A program made the translations under genes and the position numbers. DNA of 37,430 nt from Pseudonocardia xinjiangensis (GTDB lineage: Bacteria; Actinomycetota; Actinomycetes; Mycobacteriales; Pseudonocardiaceae): NCBI RefSeq assembly GCF_012911925.1, contig NZ_JAAXKY010000069.1:1-37430 (forward strand). The letters run 5' to 3'. The notes under the pieces were generated by a model, which was not told where the DNA came from, did not search any database, and was given only the letters and a program-made list of their open reading frames with translations. This document shows positions 17,901 to 26,724 of this stretch, in pieces (within the stretch, counting starts at the first letter, position 1; every line of letters begins with the position of its first letter).

Positions 17901-18584
17901 TCACTGACACGGGCCGACCAGCAAGTCTACCAACTGCGCAACAACGTCCTTCACGTCGTCGTTGACCACGACGACGTCGAACTCGTGCCGGGAGGCCAGC
18001 TCCTCGCGCGCGGTCTCGAGCCTGCGCTCGTACTGCGCCTCCGACTCGGTGCCCCGCCCGCGCAGCCGGCGCGCCAGCTCCTCGAAGGAGGGCGGCTCGA
18101 GGAAGACCGTGATGGCCTCCGGCAGCGCGGTCTTGATCACCCTGGCGCCCTGCAGGTCGACCTCGACCAGCACGGGGCGGCCGGCGGCCAGGGCCTGCTC
18201 GACGGGCTCGCGCGGGGTGCCGGAACGCTGGAGGCCGCCGTGGATCTCGGCCCACTCCAGCAGCTCGTCGCGTTCGATCAGGTCGTCGAAGCCGCTCGGC
18301 CCGACGAAGCGGTAGTGGACGCCGTCGACCTCGCCGGCGCGTGGATCCCTGGTGGTGGCGGAGACACTGAAGTACAGCGTGGGCAGCTGCGCACGTAGCT
18401 CGCTGACCACGCTGCTCTTCCCGACGCCGGAGGGACCGGCCAGTACTACCAGCCGGCCCCTCCGCCCGTACGGGCTCGTGCGGCTACTGATCCTGAGCTC
18501 GCAAGCTAGCTCAGGACTCGAAGTCGGCCAGCAGCGCCTTGCGCTGCCGGTCGCCGAGACCCCGCAGTCGACGCGACGGCGCAA
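17901..18584 (-). CDS. gmk: Guanylate kinase, start unusual
   Basis: Phosphorylates GMP to GDP. The domain shows LVVLAGPSGVGKSSVV (45-60, P-loop), FSVSATTRDPRAGEVDGVHYRFV (GMP-binding), ELLEWAEIHGGLQRSGTP, VLVEVDLQGARVIK and VFLEPPSFEELARRLRGRGTE, ending LVDLLVGPCQ. The only ATG, GTG or TTG in frame before the P-loop is TTG 18584, with GGAG 10 nt upstream. That start makes the gene overlap mihF by 74 nt, and its first ~25 residues would be read from mihF DNA in another frame. Otherwise initiation would have to use a non-standard codon near 18491 (ATC). The protein without this leader would be near 195 residues, as in relatives. Function is certain, the start is not. Confidence 0.93.
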   Translation of the reverse strand: MRRRVDCGVSATGSARRCWPTSSPELACELRISSRTSPYGRRGRLVVLAGPSGVGKSSVVSELRAQLPTLYFSVSATTRDPRAGEVDGVHYRFVGPSGFDDLIERDELLEWAEIHGGLQRSGTPREPVEQALAAGRPVLVEVDLQGARVIKTALPEAITVFLEPPSFEELARRLRGRGTESEAQYERRLETAREELASRHEFDVVVVNDDVKDVVAQLVDLLVGPCQ

Positions 18585-18825
18585 TCTCGAGCCGCTCCAT
18601 GATCTGAGCGGCCCGGACCTTGCCGACGCCTGGCATTGCCTCGAGCAGCGCCGAGACCTTCATCTTGCCCAACACCTCATCGGTGTCGGACTGCTTGAGA
18701 ACCTCCGGGAGGGTGGTTCCGCCGCGCTTGAGCCGGTCCTTCAGCTCGGCCCGGGCCCGGCGCGCCGCAGCCGCCTTCTCCAAGGCGGCAGCACGCTGTT
18801 CCTCGGTCAGCTGGGGAAGGGCCAC
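18511..18825 (-). CDS. mihF: Integration host factor, actinobacterial type (mIHF)
   Basis: Nucleoid protein unrelated to E. coli IHF, binding and bending DNA; essential in mycobacteria. The 104 residues start with a basic, Ala-rich helix (TEEQRAAALEKAAAARRARAELKDRLKRG, 8-36). They end with the S13-like helix-two-turn-helix region (VSALLEAMPGVGKVRAAQIMERLEIAPSRRLRGLGDRQRKALLADF, 57-102). The GTG start is preceded by GGAGGAG. The upstream 314-nt gap should contain its promoter. mihF-gmk-rpoZ-coaBC is probably one transcript, and mihF overlaps the only standard start of gmk. Confidence 0.96.
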   Translation of the reverse strand: MALPQLTEEQRAAALEKAAAARRARAELKDRLKRGGTTLPEVLKQSDTDEVLGKMKVSALLEAMPGVGKVRAAQIMERLEIAPSRRLRGLGDRQRKALLADFES

Positions 18826-19139
18826 GGTCTCCTCCGTCTTTCGTCGTGCGGCCTGGAATCAGGGCGCATCCTCACCACCGTCGCGGGCGTGCCGCGGCTA
18901 TCACTGAACGTACTCACGCCTCCCCCGTAAGGGGAAACGGGGGGTGCCACCTGGAGGTTCTTTCGGTGCGTAGCCATCCGATCGATACCACGTGAAAGTG
19001 CCGGAACGGGTATACAACCCGCCCGTTCACCGCACCGTAGGGACCGTCCCCTGACGAGTGCACCCCACAGAGACATACGAAAATCGGGGCAGCAGTGTTT
19101 CTTGTTGATCGGAACTCGTCGACGAAAGGGAGGAGTCGG
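18826..19139. other. mihF upstream region with hairpin
   Basis: 314 nt between the end of pyrF and mihF. It contains an inverted repeat CCCCCGT (18922-18928) / ACGGGGG (18937-18943) with an 8-nt loop. It also has a smaller one reading CGGGT-TGTAT-ACCCG on the minus strand near 19007-19021, whose TGTATAC could serve as a -10 region for mihF. I find no ORF with similarity and no obvious terminator for pyrF. Confidence 0.4.
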
Positions 19140-19967
19140 TCAGCTCAGCTCGTCGCGCAGCTTCTCCGCCGCCGAGCGCAGCGCCGACCGGTCCGGCCCG
19201 GCCGCCAGCACCGAGCGGGCCGCGGCGGGCAGCACGATCCCGTGCAGATCGGCGAAACGTGCCCTGACGTCGGCCGCCCCGGCTCCCTGGGCACCCAGTC
19301 CGGGCGCGAGGACCGCGCCGTTGAGGGTGGACAGGTCGAGGCCGTGGTCGATGGTCGCGCCGACCACCACGCCGACGTCGCCGAGCGGCTCGGCGCCGGC
19401 GTTGCGGGCGGCCGCCGCGTCCACCACCCGCTGGCCGACGCCGCGGCCCGCCCACTCGGCGAGCTGCACCTCCCCGCCCTCCGGGTTGGAGGTGCGGGCC
19501 AGCACGAACGCGCCCCGACCGGCGTCGGCCGCGGCGTCGAGGGCGGGCGTCAGCGAGCCGAACCCGAGGTAGGGCGACAGGGTCAGGGCGTCGGCGCCCA
19601 GCGGCGCGCCGATCGCGAGGTAGGCGTCGGCGTACCCGTCCATCGTCGAGCCGATGTCCCCGCGCTTGGCGTCGAGCAGCGTGAGCGTGGGGCTCGGCGC
19701 GAGCGCGGCCAGCACCCGTTCCAGTACCGCGATCCCGCCCGACCCGTGCCGCTCGAAGAACGCCGACTGCGGCTTCACCACGGCCACGTGCCCGGCCAGC
19801 GCGTCGACGCAGGTCATGGCGAACCGCTCGAGGCCGTCCGGGTCGTCGGTGAGGCCCCATTCGGCCAGCAGCCCGGGATGCGGGTCGATGCCAACGCACA
19901 ACGTCCCGTACCGGGAGACGACCCCCGTGAGCCTGGCCCCGAAGGTGGTGGCGTCCCGGTCCGTCAC
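19140..19967 (-). CDS. pyrF: Orotidine 5'-phosphate decarboxylase (type 2)
   Basis: Final step of UMP synthesis, decarboxylating OMP. The 275-residue form belongs to the longer type 2 group found in actinobacteria. Motifs: TLCVGIDPHP (substrate Asp), VKPQSAFFERHG, LLDAKRGDIGSTM (the catalytic Asp-Lys-Asp array), LTLSPYLGFGSL, VLARTSNPEGGEVQL and LAPGLGAQG (phosphate loop). The GTG at 19967 overlaps the carB TGA as GTGA, so translation is coupled. The longer frame extending into carB is a shadow. It is the last gene of the pyr operon; no clear terminator follows. Confidence 0.95.
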   Translation of the reverse strand: MTDRDATTFGARLTGVVSRYGTLCVGIDPHPGLLAEWGLTDDPDGLERFAMTCVDALAGHVAVVKPQSAFFERHGSGGIAVLERVLAALAPSPTLTLLDAKRGDIGSTMDGYADAYLAIGAPLGADALTLSPYLGFGSLTPALDAAADAGRGAFVLARTSNPEGGEVQLAEWAGRGVGQRVVDAAAARNAGAEPLGDVGVVVGATIDHGLDLSTLNGAVLAPGLGAQGAGAADVRARFADLHGIVLPAAARSVLAAGPDRSALRSAAEKLRDELS

Positions 19968-22900
19968 GGCCGGGACTTCCGCAGCGCCGCGTGTGCGTCC
20001 TGCAGCGACCGCACCCCGATCGAGCCGCTGATCATCGCCTCGATGCCCTGCACCGCCGCCGCGGCGCCCTGCACGGTGGTGACGCACGGGATGCCGCGCG
20101 ACACGGCGGCCGCCCGGATCTCGTAGCCGTCCACGCGCGGCCCGGAGTTGCCGTAGGGCGTGTTGATGATCATGTCGACCTCGCCGGCGAGGATCATGTC
20201 GACGATGGTCTCCCCGCCCTCGAAGTGCTTGCGCACCATGGTGGTGGCCACCCCGTGGCGGCGCAGCACGTCGGCCGTGCCCGCCGTGGCCAGCACCTCG
20301 AAGCCGAGAGCGGCCAGCCGCAGCACCGGGAACACCATCGCGCGCTTGTCCCGGTCGGCCATCGAGACGAACACGCGCCCCGAGGTCGGCATCGAGCCGT
20401 AGGCCGCCGCCTGCGACTTGGCGAACGCCGCGCCGAACGAGGCATCGAAACCCATCACCTCGCCGGTCGACTTCATCTCGGGGCCGAGCAGCGGGTCGAC
20501 ACCCTCACCGTCGCGCGTGCGGAAGCGGTGGAACGGCAGCACCGCCTCCTTCACGGCGATGGGAGCGTCCGGCGGGAGCTCGCCGCCGTCGCCCTCGGCC
20601 GGGAGCAGGCCCTCCTCGCGGAGCCCCGCGATCGTCGCGCCGAGCATGATCCGGGCCGCGGCCTTGGCCAGCGGCACGGCCGTCGCCTTCGACACGAACG
20701 GCACGGTGCGGGACGCGCGGGGGTTGGCCTCCAGCACGTACAGGGTCTCGCCGTGCAGGGCGTACTGGACGTTCAGGAGCCCCCGCACGCCCACGCCGTG
20801 CGCGATGGCCTCCGTCGAGCGGCGGACCTGCTCCAGCACGGAGCGGCCCAGCGTGATGGGCGGCAGCGTGCACGAGGAGTCGCCGGAGTGGATGCCCGCC
20901 TCCTCGATGTGCTCCATCACCCCGCCGAGGAAGACCTCCTCGCCGTCGCACAGGGCGTCGACGTCGATCTCGATCGCGTCGTCGAGGAACCGGTCGACCA
21001 GCACCGGGCGCTCCGGGCTGATCTCCGTGGCGCGCGAGATGTAGCCGGCGAGCGTCTCGTCGTCGTAGACGATCTCCATGCCGCGCCCGCCGAGCACGTA
21101 GGACGGCCGCACGAGCACCGGGTAGCCGATCCGCTCGGCAATCTCGCGGGCCTGGTCGAACGAGGTGGCCATGCCGAACGCCGGTGCCGGCAGGCCCGCC
21201 TTGCGCAGGACCTCGCCGAACGCCCCGCGGTCCTCGGCAAGGTCGATGGCCGCGGCGGACGTGCCCACCACCGGCACCCCGGCCGCGGTGAGCCGCTGGG
21301 CGAGACCGAGCGGGGTCTGGCCGCCCAGCTGCACGAGAACGCCCGCGACCGTGCCGCTCTGCTGCTCGGCGTGGACCACCTCGAGGACGTCCTCGAAGGT
21401 GAGCGGCTCGAAGTAGAGCCGGTCGGCCGTGTCGTAGTCGGTGGAGACCGTCTCCGGGTTGCAGTTGACCATGACGGTCTCGAACCCGGCCTCCCGCAGT
21501 GCCATCACCGCGTGCACGCAGGAGTAGTCGAACTCGATGCCCTGCCCGATCCGGTTGGGCCCGGACCCGAGGATGAGCACCTTCGGCTTCTCGGTCTGGG
21601 GCGCGATCTCCGACTCCGCGGCGGGGTCGGTCTCGTAGGCGCTGTAGTGGTAGGGCGTGCGCGCCGCGAACTCCGCTGCGCAGGTGTCGACCGTCTTGTA
21701 GACCGGGCGGATCCCGAGCCGGTGGCGCAGCGTGCGCACGCCGTCCTCCCCGGCGAACTCCGGGCGCAGCGCGGCGAGCTGCCGGTCCGAGACCCCCGCC
21801 CGCTTGGCCCGGCGCAGCAGCGGCTCGTCGAGGACGGGGGCGTCGAGGATGTCCCGGCGCAGCTCGGTGAGCCCGAGGATCTGGTCGAGGAACCACGGGT
21901 CGATGCCCGAGCGCCGTGCCACGTCCGCCACGCTCGCCCCGCCGCGCAGGGCGCGCTCCACGGCGTAGATGCGGCCGTCGAGCGCGGTGGTGACGTCGGG
22001 GTCGCCATCGGGGTCGGGGGTGGTCCAGAACCCGGCGGCGGTCGTCTCCATCGAGCGCAGCGCCTTGCCGAGCGCCTCGGGGAACGACCGGCCCAGCGCC
22101 ATCGCCTCACCGACGCTCTTCATCGTCGTGGTCAGCTCGGGGTCCGCGCCGGGGAACTTCTCGAACGCGAACCGCGGGATCTTCACCACCACGTAGTCGA
22201 GCGTGGGCTCGAACGCAGCGGGCGTCTCACCGGTGATGTCGTTGCGGATCTCGTCGAGGGTGTAGCCGATCGCCAGCTTCGCCGCGATCTTCGCGATGGG
22301 GAAACCGGTGGCCTTGGACGCCAGCGCCGAGGACCGCGAGACGCGCGGGTTCATCTCGATCACGACCAGGCGCCCGGTGGCGGGGTCGATCGCGAACTGG
22401 ATGTTGCAGCCGCCGGTGTCGACGCCGACCGCGCGCAGCACGGCGATGCCCACGTCCCGCATGTGCTGGTACTCGCGGTCGGTGAGGGTCATCGCGGGCG
22501 CCACCGTGATCGAGTCACCGGTGTGCACGCCCATCGGGTCGAAGTTCTCGATCGAGCAGACGACCACGACGTTGTCGTGGTGGTCGCGCATCAGCTCGAG
22601 CTCGTACTCCTTCCACCCGAGCACGGACTCCTCGATGAGCACCTCGTGCACCGGCGAGGCGGCGAGCCCGCCACCGGCCAGCCGCTCCAGGTCGGCCGCG
22701 TCGTGGGCCATGCCCGAGCCGAACCCGCCCATGGTGAACGACGGCCGGATGACGACCGGGAGGCCGAGCTCGGCGACGGTGGCCCGCACCTCGTCCATCG
22801 AGTGGCAGACGGCGGAGCGCGGCACGTCACCGCCGATCGACTGCACGATCTCCTTGAACTTCAGCCGGTCCTCACCGCGCTGGATGGCGTCGATGTCGGC

Positions 22901-23251
22901 GCCGATGAGCTCCACCCCGTAGCGCTCCAGCACGCCGTTCTCGTGCAGCGCCACCGCGGTGTTCAGCGCGGTCTGACCGCCGAGGGTGGCCAGGATCGCG
23001 TCCGGGCGCTCCGCGGCGATGACCTGCTCCACGAACTCGGGCGTGATCGGCTCGACGTAGGTGGCGTCGGCGAACTCGGGGTCGGTCATGATCGTGGCCG
23101 GGTTCGAGTTGACCAGTGACACCCGGATGCCCTCGGCCTGCAGTACCCGGCAGGCCTGCGTGCCGGAGTAGTCGAACTCCGAGGCCTGACCGATGACGAT
23201 CGGCCCGGAGCCGATCACCATCACGTGCCGGATGTCGTCGCGCTTCGGCAT
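19964..23251 (-). CDS. carB: Carbamoyl-phosphate synthase large subunit
   Basis: Makes carbamoyl phosphate from bicarbonate, ATP and the ammonia delivered by CarA. The 1095 residues form two homologous ATP-grasp halves. The first (about 1-400) has MVIGSGPIVIGQASEFDYSG, NSNPATIMTDPEFAD and GGQTALN. The second (about 555-940) has LILGSGPNRIGQGIEFDYSC, NCNPETVSTDYDTADRLYFEPL and GGQTPLGLAQRL. An oligomerisation region lies between. The C-terminal MGS-like allosteric domain (about 950-1095) contains MADRDKRAMVFPVLRLAALGFEVLATAGTADVLRRHGV and INTPYG; in other bacteria it binds UMP. Its ATG overlaps the carA stop by one base (TGATG). Confidence 0.98.
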   Translation of the reverse strand: MPKRDDIRHVMVIGSGPIVIGQASEFDYSGTQACRVLQAEGIRVSLVNSNPATIMTDPEFADATYVEPITPEFVEQVIAAERPDAILATLGGQTALNTAVALHENGVLERYGVELIGADIDAIQRGEDRLKFKEIVQSIGGDVPRSAVCHSMDEVRATVAELGLPVVIRPSFTMGGFGSGMAHDAADLERLAGGGLAASPVHEVLIEESVLGWKEYELELMRDHHDNVVVVCSIENFDPMGVHTGDSITVAPAMTLTDREYQHMRDVGIAVLRAVGVDTGGCNIQFAIDPATGRLVVIEMNPRVSRSSALASKATGFPIAKIAAKLAIGYTLDEIRNDITGETPAAFEPTLDYVVVKIPRFAFEKFPGADPELTTTMKSVGEAMALGRSFPEALGKALRSMETTAAGFWTTPDPDGDPDVTTALDGRIYAVERALRGGASVADVARRSGIDPWFLDQILGLTELRRDILDAPVLDEPLLRRAKRAGVSDRQLAALRPEFAGEDGVRTLRHRLGIRPVYKTVDTCAAEFAARTPYHYSAYETDPAAESEIAPQTEKPKVLILGSGPNRIGQGIEFDYSCVHAVMALREAGFETVMVNCNPETVSTDYDTADRLYFEPLTFEDVLEVVHAEQQSGTVAGVLVQLGGQTPLGLAQRLTAAGVPVVGTSAAAIDLAEDRGAFGEVLRKAGLPAPAFGMATSFDQAREIAERIGYPVLVRPSYVLGGRGMEIVYDDETLAGYISRATEISPERPVLVDRFLDDAIEIDVDALCDGEEVFLGGVMEHIEEAGIHSGDSSCTLPPITLGRSVLEQVRRSTEAIAHGVGVRGLLNVQYALHGETLYVLEANPRASRTVPFVSKATAVPLAKAAARIMLGATIAGLREEGLLPAEGDGGELPPDAPIAVKEAVLPFHRFRTRDGEGVDPLLGPEMKSTGEVMGFDASFGAAFAKSQAAAYGSMPTSGRVFVSMADRDKRAMVFPVLRLAALGFEVLATAGTADVLRRHGVATTMVRKHFEGGETIVDMILAGEVDMIINTPYGNSGPRVDGYEIRAAAVSRGIPCVTTVQGAAAAVQGIEAMISGSIGVRSLQDAHAALRKSRP

Positions 23252-24396
23252 CAGGCGCCTTCCTTGCTCGACCCGTGCCGGCCAGGTGCGCTGCCGGCTT
23301 CCATCAGATCCACGAACCGGTCGAACAGGTCGCCCGCGTCGTGCGGGCCCGCTGCGGCCTCCGGGTGGTACTGCACGCTGAACGCGGGGACCTCCAGCGC
23401 CTGGAGGCCCTCGACACAGCCGTCGTTGGGGCAGGTGTGGGTGATCTCGGCCGGCCCGAACGGCGTGTCGAACCGCTCCCCCGCCTCGCCCTCCACGGCG
23501 AACCCGTGGTTCTGCGAGGTGATCGCGACCCGGCCGGTGGCGTGCTCCACGACCGGGATGTTGAGGCCGCGGTGGCCGTAGCGCAGCTTGTAGGTGCCGC
23601 GGCCCAGTGCGCGGGCGAGGATCTGGTTGCCGAAGCAGATCCCGAACAGCGGGATCCGCCGCTCCAGCACCTGCCTGGTCAGCGCCACCGGACCGTCCGC
23701 CGTGGCCGGGTCGCCCGGACCGTTGGACAGGAAGAACCCGTGCGGTGCCAGCTCCTCGATCGCCTCGACGGACGTGTCGGCGGGGAGCACGTGCACCTCG
23801 ATGCCGCGCGCGGCGAGCATCCGTGGGGTGTTGGACTTGATGCCGACGTCCAGCGCGGCCACCCGGAAGCGCGTGGGGCCGTCAGCGGGCACCACGTAGG
23901 GCTCCGTGGTGGTGACGGCGCCGTACAGGTCCGACCCCTCCATCCGCGGGCTGTCGAGCACCCGCTGGACCAGCTCGTCGTGCGGGGCGAGCGCGTCGCC
24001 GGAGAACACCCCGGCCCGCATGGCCCCCTGCTCGCGCAGGTGGCGCACCAGCTGCCGGGTGTCGATGCCCGCCAGGCCGACGATCCCCTGTGCGGTGAGC
24101 GCGTCGGCGAGCGACCGGCGTGAGCGCCAGCTCGACGGCACGCGGCTCGGGTCGCGCACCACGTACCCCGCCACCTGGATCCGCGCCGACTCGTCGTCCT
24201 CGTCGTTCCAGCCGGTGTTGCCGATCTGCGGGGCGGTCTGCACCACGATCTGCCGGTGGTAGGACGGGTCGGTCAGCGTCTCCTGGTAGCCGGTCATGCC
24301 GGTGGTGAACACCGCCTCCCCGAGCGCCTCCCCGGTGGCGCCGTAGGCCTCTCCCCGGAAGACCCGGCCGTCCTCGAGCACGAGTACCGCCGTCAT
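23251..24396 (-). CDS. carA: Carbamoyl-phosphate synthase small subunit
   Basis: Glutamine amidotransferase subunit that hydrolyses glutamine and channels ammonia to CarB. The N-terminal CarA domain (1-150) has LVLEDGRVFRGEAYGA, TGMTGYQETLTDPSYHRQIV and GIDTRQLVRHLREQGAMRAG. The C-terminal class I GATase (about 175-370) has LSNGPGDP, FGICFGNQ (nucleophile Cys254), SQNHGFAV and YHPEAAAGP (His344, Glu346). The 381 residues are standard. The ATG at 24396 overlaps the pyrC TGA (ATGA). Mycobacteria carry a small membrane-protein gene between pyrC and carA (from memory); here it is missing. Confidence 0.98.
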   Translation of the reverse strand: MTAVLVLEDGRVFRGEAYGATGEALGEAVFTTGMTGYQETLTDPSYHRQIVVQTAPQIGNTGWNDEDDESARIQVAGYVVRDPSRVPSSWRSRRSLADALTAQGIVGLAGIDTRQLVRHLREQGAMRAGVFSGDALAPHDELVQRVLDSPRMEGSDLYGAVTTTEPYVVPADGPTRFRVAALDVGIKSNTPRMLAARGIEVHVLPADTSVEAIEELAPHGFFLSNGPGDPATADGPVALTRQVLERRIPLFGICFGNQILARALGRGTYKLRYGHRGLNIPVVEHATGRVAITSQNHGFAVEGEAGERFDTPFGPAEITHTCPNDGCVEGLQALEVPAFSVQYHPEAAAGPHDAGDLFDRFVDLMEAGSAPGRHGSSKEGA

Positions 24397-25685
24397 GACC
24401 GCACCTCTCCCTGTGTCGTGGTGATCCGGCCCCGCAGCACCGTGGCCACGACCGTTGCCGGCAGCCGCATGCCCTCGTAGGGCGTGTTGGCCGCCCTGCT
24501 GGCGAGCTTCGCGCCGCGCACCGTCCAGGCCCCGTCGGGGTCGACGAGCGCGAAGTTCGCCGGCTCGCCCTCGGCGATCGGACGGCCCTGGTCGGGCAGC
24601 CCGGCGATCTCCGCGGGGCGCTCCGACAGCACGCGGGCCACGCCGCGCCAGTCCAGCAGGCCCGGTTCGAGCATCGTGTGTACCACCACCGACAGCGCCG
24701 TCTGCAACCCCAGCATGCCGGGCCGCGCCGCGGCCCACTCGGTGTCCTTGTACTGGGCGGCGTGCGGGGCGTGGTCGGTGGCGACCACGTCGATGACGCC
24801 CTCGGCCAGCGCCTCGCGCATCGCCCGGGTGTCGGCCCCGGTGCGCAGCGGCGGGTTGACCTTGTGCACCGGGTCGTAGCTCGTGAGCGCCGCGTCGGTG
24901 AGCAGCAGGTGGTGCGGGGTGACCTCGGCGCTCACCCGCACGCCCGCCGCCTTCGCCGCGCGCAGGACGTCGATCGTGCGGGCGGAGGAGACGTGGCAGA
25001 CGTGCAGCGCCGCCCCGGCCTCCCTGGCCAGCGCACAGTCGCGGGCGACGATCGTCTCCTCCGCGGTGGCCGGCCAGCCGGCCAGCCCGAGCCGCGACGC
25101 GACGACGCCCTCGTGCGCCTGCGCACCGGCCGTGAGCCGGTGGTCCTCGGCGTGCTGGGCGATGACGACCTCGAGCGCCGAGGCGTACTCGAGCGCGCGG
25201 CGCATCACCAGCGGGTCGTGCACGCAGCGGCCGTCGTCGCTGAACATCCGGACCTGCGCCCGGGACCGGGCCATCGTGCCGAGCTCGGCCATCTTCACGC
25301 CCTCGAGGCCGACGGTGACCGCGCCGACGGGGTGCACGTCGACCAGCCCGACCTCCTCACCGCGGCGGCGCACGTGCTCCACGACCACGGCGGTGTCGGC
25401 CACGGGGTCGGTGTTGGGCATCGCGAAGACGGCGGTGTAGCCGCCGAGCGCGGCCGCGGCGGACCCGGTGGCGACGTCCTCGGACTCCTCACCACCGGGC
25501 TCCCGCAGGTGCGTGTGCAGGTCGACGAACCCGGGGAGCAGGACGTGCCCGCCGGCGTCGAGCACCTCGACGCCGTCCGGTGCGTCGAGCCCGCGCCCGA
25601 TCTCGGTGACGACCCCGTCGCGCACCAGCAGGTCGACGGCGTCCCCGCCGTACGGCCGTGCGTTGCTGATCAGCAGGTCGCTCAC
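24393..25685 (-). CDS. pyrC: Dihydroorotase (class I)
   Basis: Cyclises carbamoyl aspartate to dihydroorotate; a zinc amidohydrolase. The 430 residues show GFVDLHTHLREPG (52-64, metal His57 and His59), the typical VFAMPNTDPV substrate loop, VKMAELGTMARS, AQHAEDH, HVCHVSSARTIDVLRAAKAAG, EVTPHHLLL (zinc His) and VATDHAPH (catalytic Asp). The GTG at 25685 follows GGAGGAA by 4 nt. The frame upstream of it is only palindrome DNA. It lies after pyrB, separated by a 94-nt gap that contains the 25702-25758 palindrome; carA follows with a 4-nt overlap. Confidence 0.97.
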   Translation of the reverse strand: MSDLLISNARPYGGDAVDLLVRDGVVTEIGRGLDAPDGVEVLDAGGHVLLPGFVDLHTHLREPGGEESEDVATGSAAAALGGYTAVFAMPNTDPVADTAVVVEHVRRRGEEVGLVDVHPVGAVTVGLEGVKMAELGTMARSRAQVRMFSDDGRCVHDPLVMRRALEYASALEVVIAQHAEDHRLTAGAQAHEGVVASRLGLAGWPATAEETIVARDCALAREAGAALHVCHVSSARTIDVLRAAKAAGVRVSAEVTPHHLLLTDAALTSYDPVHKVNPPLRTGADTRAMREALAEGVIDVVATDHAPHAAQYKDTEWAAARPGMLGLQTALSVVVHTMLEPGLLDWRGVARVLSERPAEIAGLPDQGRPIAEGEPANFALVDPDGAWTVRGAKLASRAANTPYEGMRLPATVVATVLRGRITTTQGEVRS

Positions 25686-25701
25686 GAGTTCCTCCGGTCC
25701 G

Positions 25702-25758
25702 GGTTCAGGAAAGCCACTTTGCTGCCCGCAGAGTTCGGGAAAGTGGCTTTCCTGAACC
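25702..25758. repeat. Long perfect palindrome between pyrB and pyrC
   Basis: A 19-bp perfect inverted repeat. Bases 25703-25720 read GTTCAGGAAAGCCACTTT and 25740-25757 read its exact reverse complement, with one further G-C pair outside and a 19-nt loop. The right half (25733-25757) is itself a near-perfect 25-bp palindrome (GTTCGGGAAAG-TGG-CTTTCCTGAAC), so the element looks like two head-to-head units. It sits inside the transcribed pyr operon. It may be a dispersed REP-like sequence, and could act as an RNA-processing or partial termination site. Confidence 0.75.
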
Positions 25759-25779
25759 TGGGCGTGCACCACCGCGCGC

Positions 25780-26724
25780 TCACTCCGGCGCTCCGGCCAG
25801 CAGGTGGTAGAGCACGGCCATGCGGACGTGCACCCCGTTCGACACCTGCGCCAGGATCGCCGCCGACGGGCTGTCGGCCACGCTCGGCGCGATCTCCATC
25901 CCCCGCACCATGGGGCCCGGGTGCAGCACCACGGCGTGGTCGGGCAGCAGTGCGGCCCGGTCGGCGGACAGGCCGTAGCCGATCGCGTACTCGCGGGCGG
26001 ACGGGAAGAACGACCCGTGCATCCGCTCGGCCTGCACGCGCAGCATCATCACCGCGTCCAGCGCGGGGAGCTCGGCGTCGAGCTCCGCCGCGACGCGGCA
26101 CGGCCACTCCTCGACGCCGGTGGGCAGCAGCGTGGGCGGCGCCACGAGCACCACGTCGGCGCCCAGCGTGGCGAGCAGCAGGACGTTGGAGCGGGCGACG
26201 CGGCTGTGCAGCACGTCGCCGACGATCCCGATCCGGCGCCCGGCGATCCCGCCGAGCCGGTCGCGCAGGGTGGCGGCGTCCAGCAGCGCCTGGGTGGGGT
26301 GCTCGTGGGTGCCGTCGCCCGCGTTGACGACGGAGGTGTGCGTGCCGGTGGTCGCGTGGTCGCGGTCGACCCAGCCCGCGAGCCGGTGCGCCGCACCGGA
26401 GGCGGGGTGGCGCACGATCACGCAATCGGCTCCCATCGCCGAGAGGGTGAGCGACGTGTCGCGCAGCGACTCGCCCTTCGACACCGACGAGCCCTTCGCG
26501 CTGACGTTGACCGTGTCGGCGCTCATCCACTTGCCGGCGATCTCGAACGACACGCGGGTGCGCGTGGAGTCCTCGTAGAACATCGTGATCACGGTGCGGC
26601 CGCGCAGCGTCGGCAGCTTGCGGACCTCCCGGCCCAGCAACGCCTGCTTGAGCCGGTCGGCGGTGTCCAGGACCCCGGTGGCCGCTGCCGCGTCGAGGTC
26701 GGAGACCGAGAGCAGGTGCTTCAT
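25780..26724 (-). CDS. pyrB: Aspartate carbamoyltransferase catalytic subunit
   Basis: Transfers the carbamoyl group from carbamoyl phosphate to aspartate. The 314 residues show the carbamoyl-phosphate site FYEDSTRTRVSFE (49-61), the mobile-loop SSVSKGESLRD, GTHEHPTQALLDAATL, the aspartate-binding region around GIVGDVLHSRVARSN, MLRVQAERM and HPGPMVRGMEI. No regulatory subunit gene (pyrI) is present, as expected outside enterobacteria. The ATG overlaps the pyrR stop (ATGA), so it is coupled to pyrR. The 3' end is followed by the palindrome 25702-25758. Confidence 0.97.
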   Translation of the reverse strand: MKHLLSVSDLDAAAATGVLDTADRLKQALLGREVRKLPTLRGRTVITMFYEDSTRTRVSFEIAGKWMSADTVNVSAKGSSVSKGESLRDTSLTLSAMGADCVIVRHPASGAAHRLAGWVDRDHATTGTHTSVVNAGDGTHEHPTQALLDAATLRDRLGGIAGRRIGIVGDVLHSRVARSNVLLLATLGADVVLVAPPTLLPTGVEEWPCRVAAELDAELPALDAVMMLRVQAERMHGSFFPSAREYAIGYGLSADRAALLPDHAVVLHPGPMVRGMEIAPSVADSPSAAILAQVSNGVHVRMAVLYHLLAGAPE

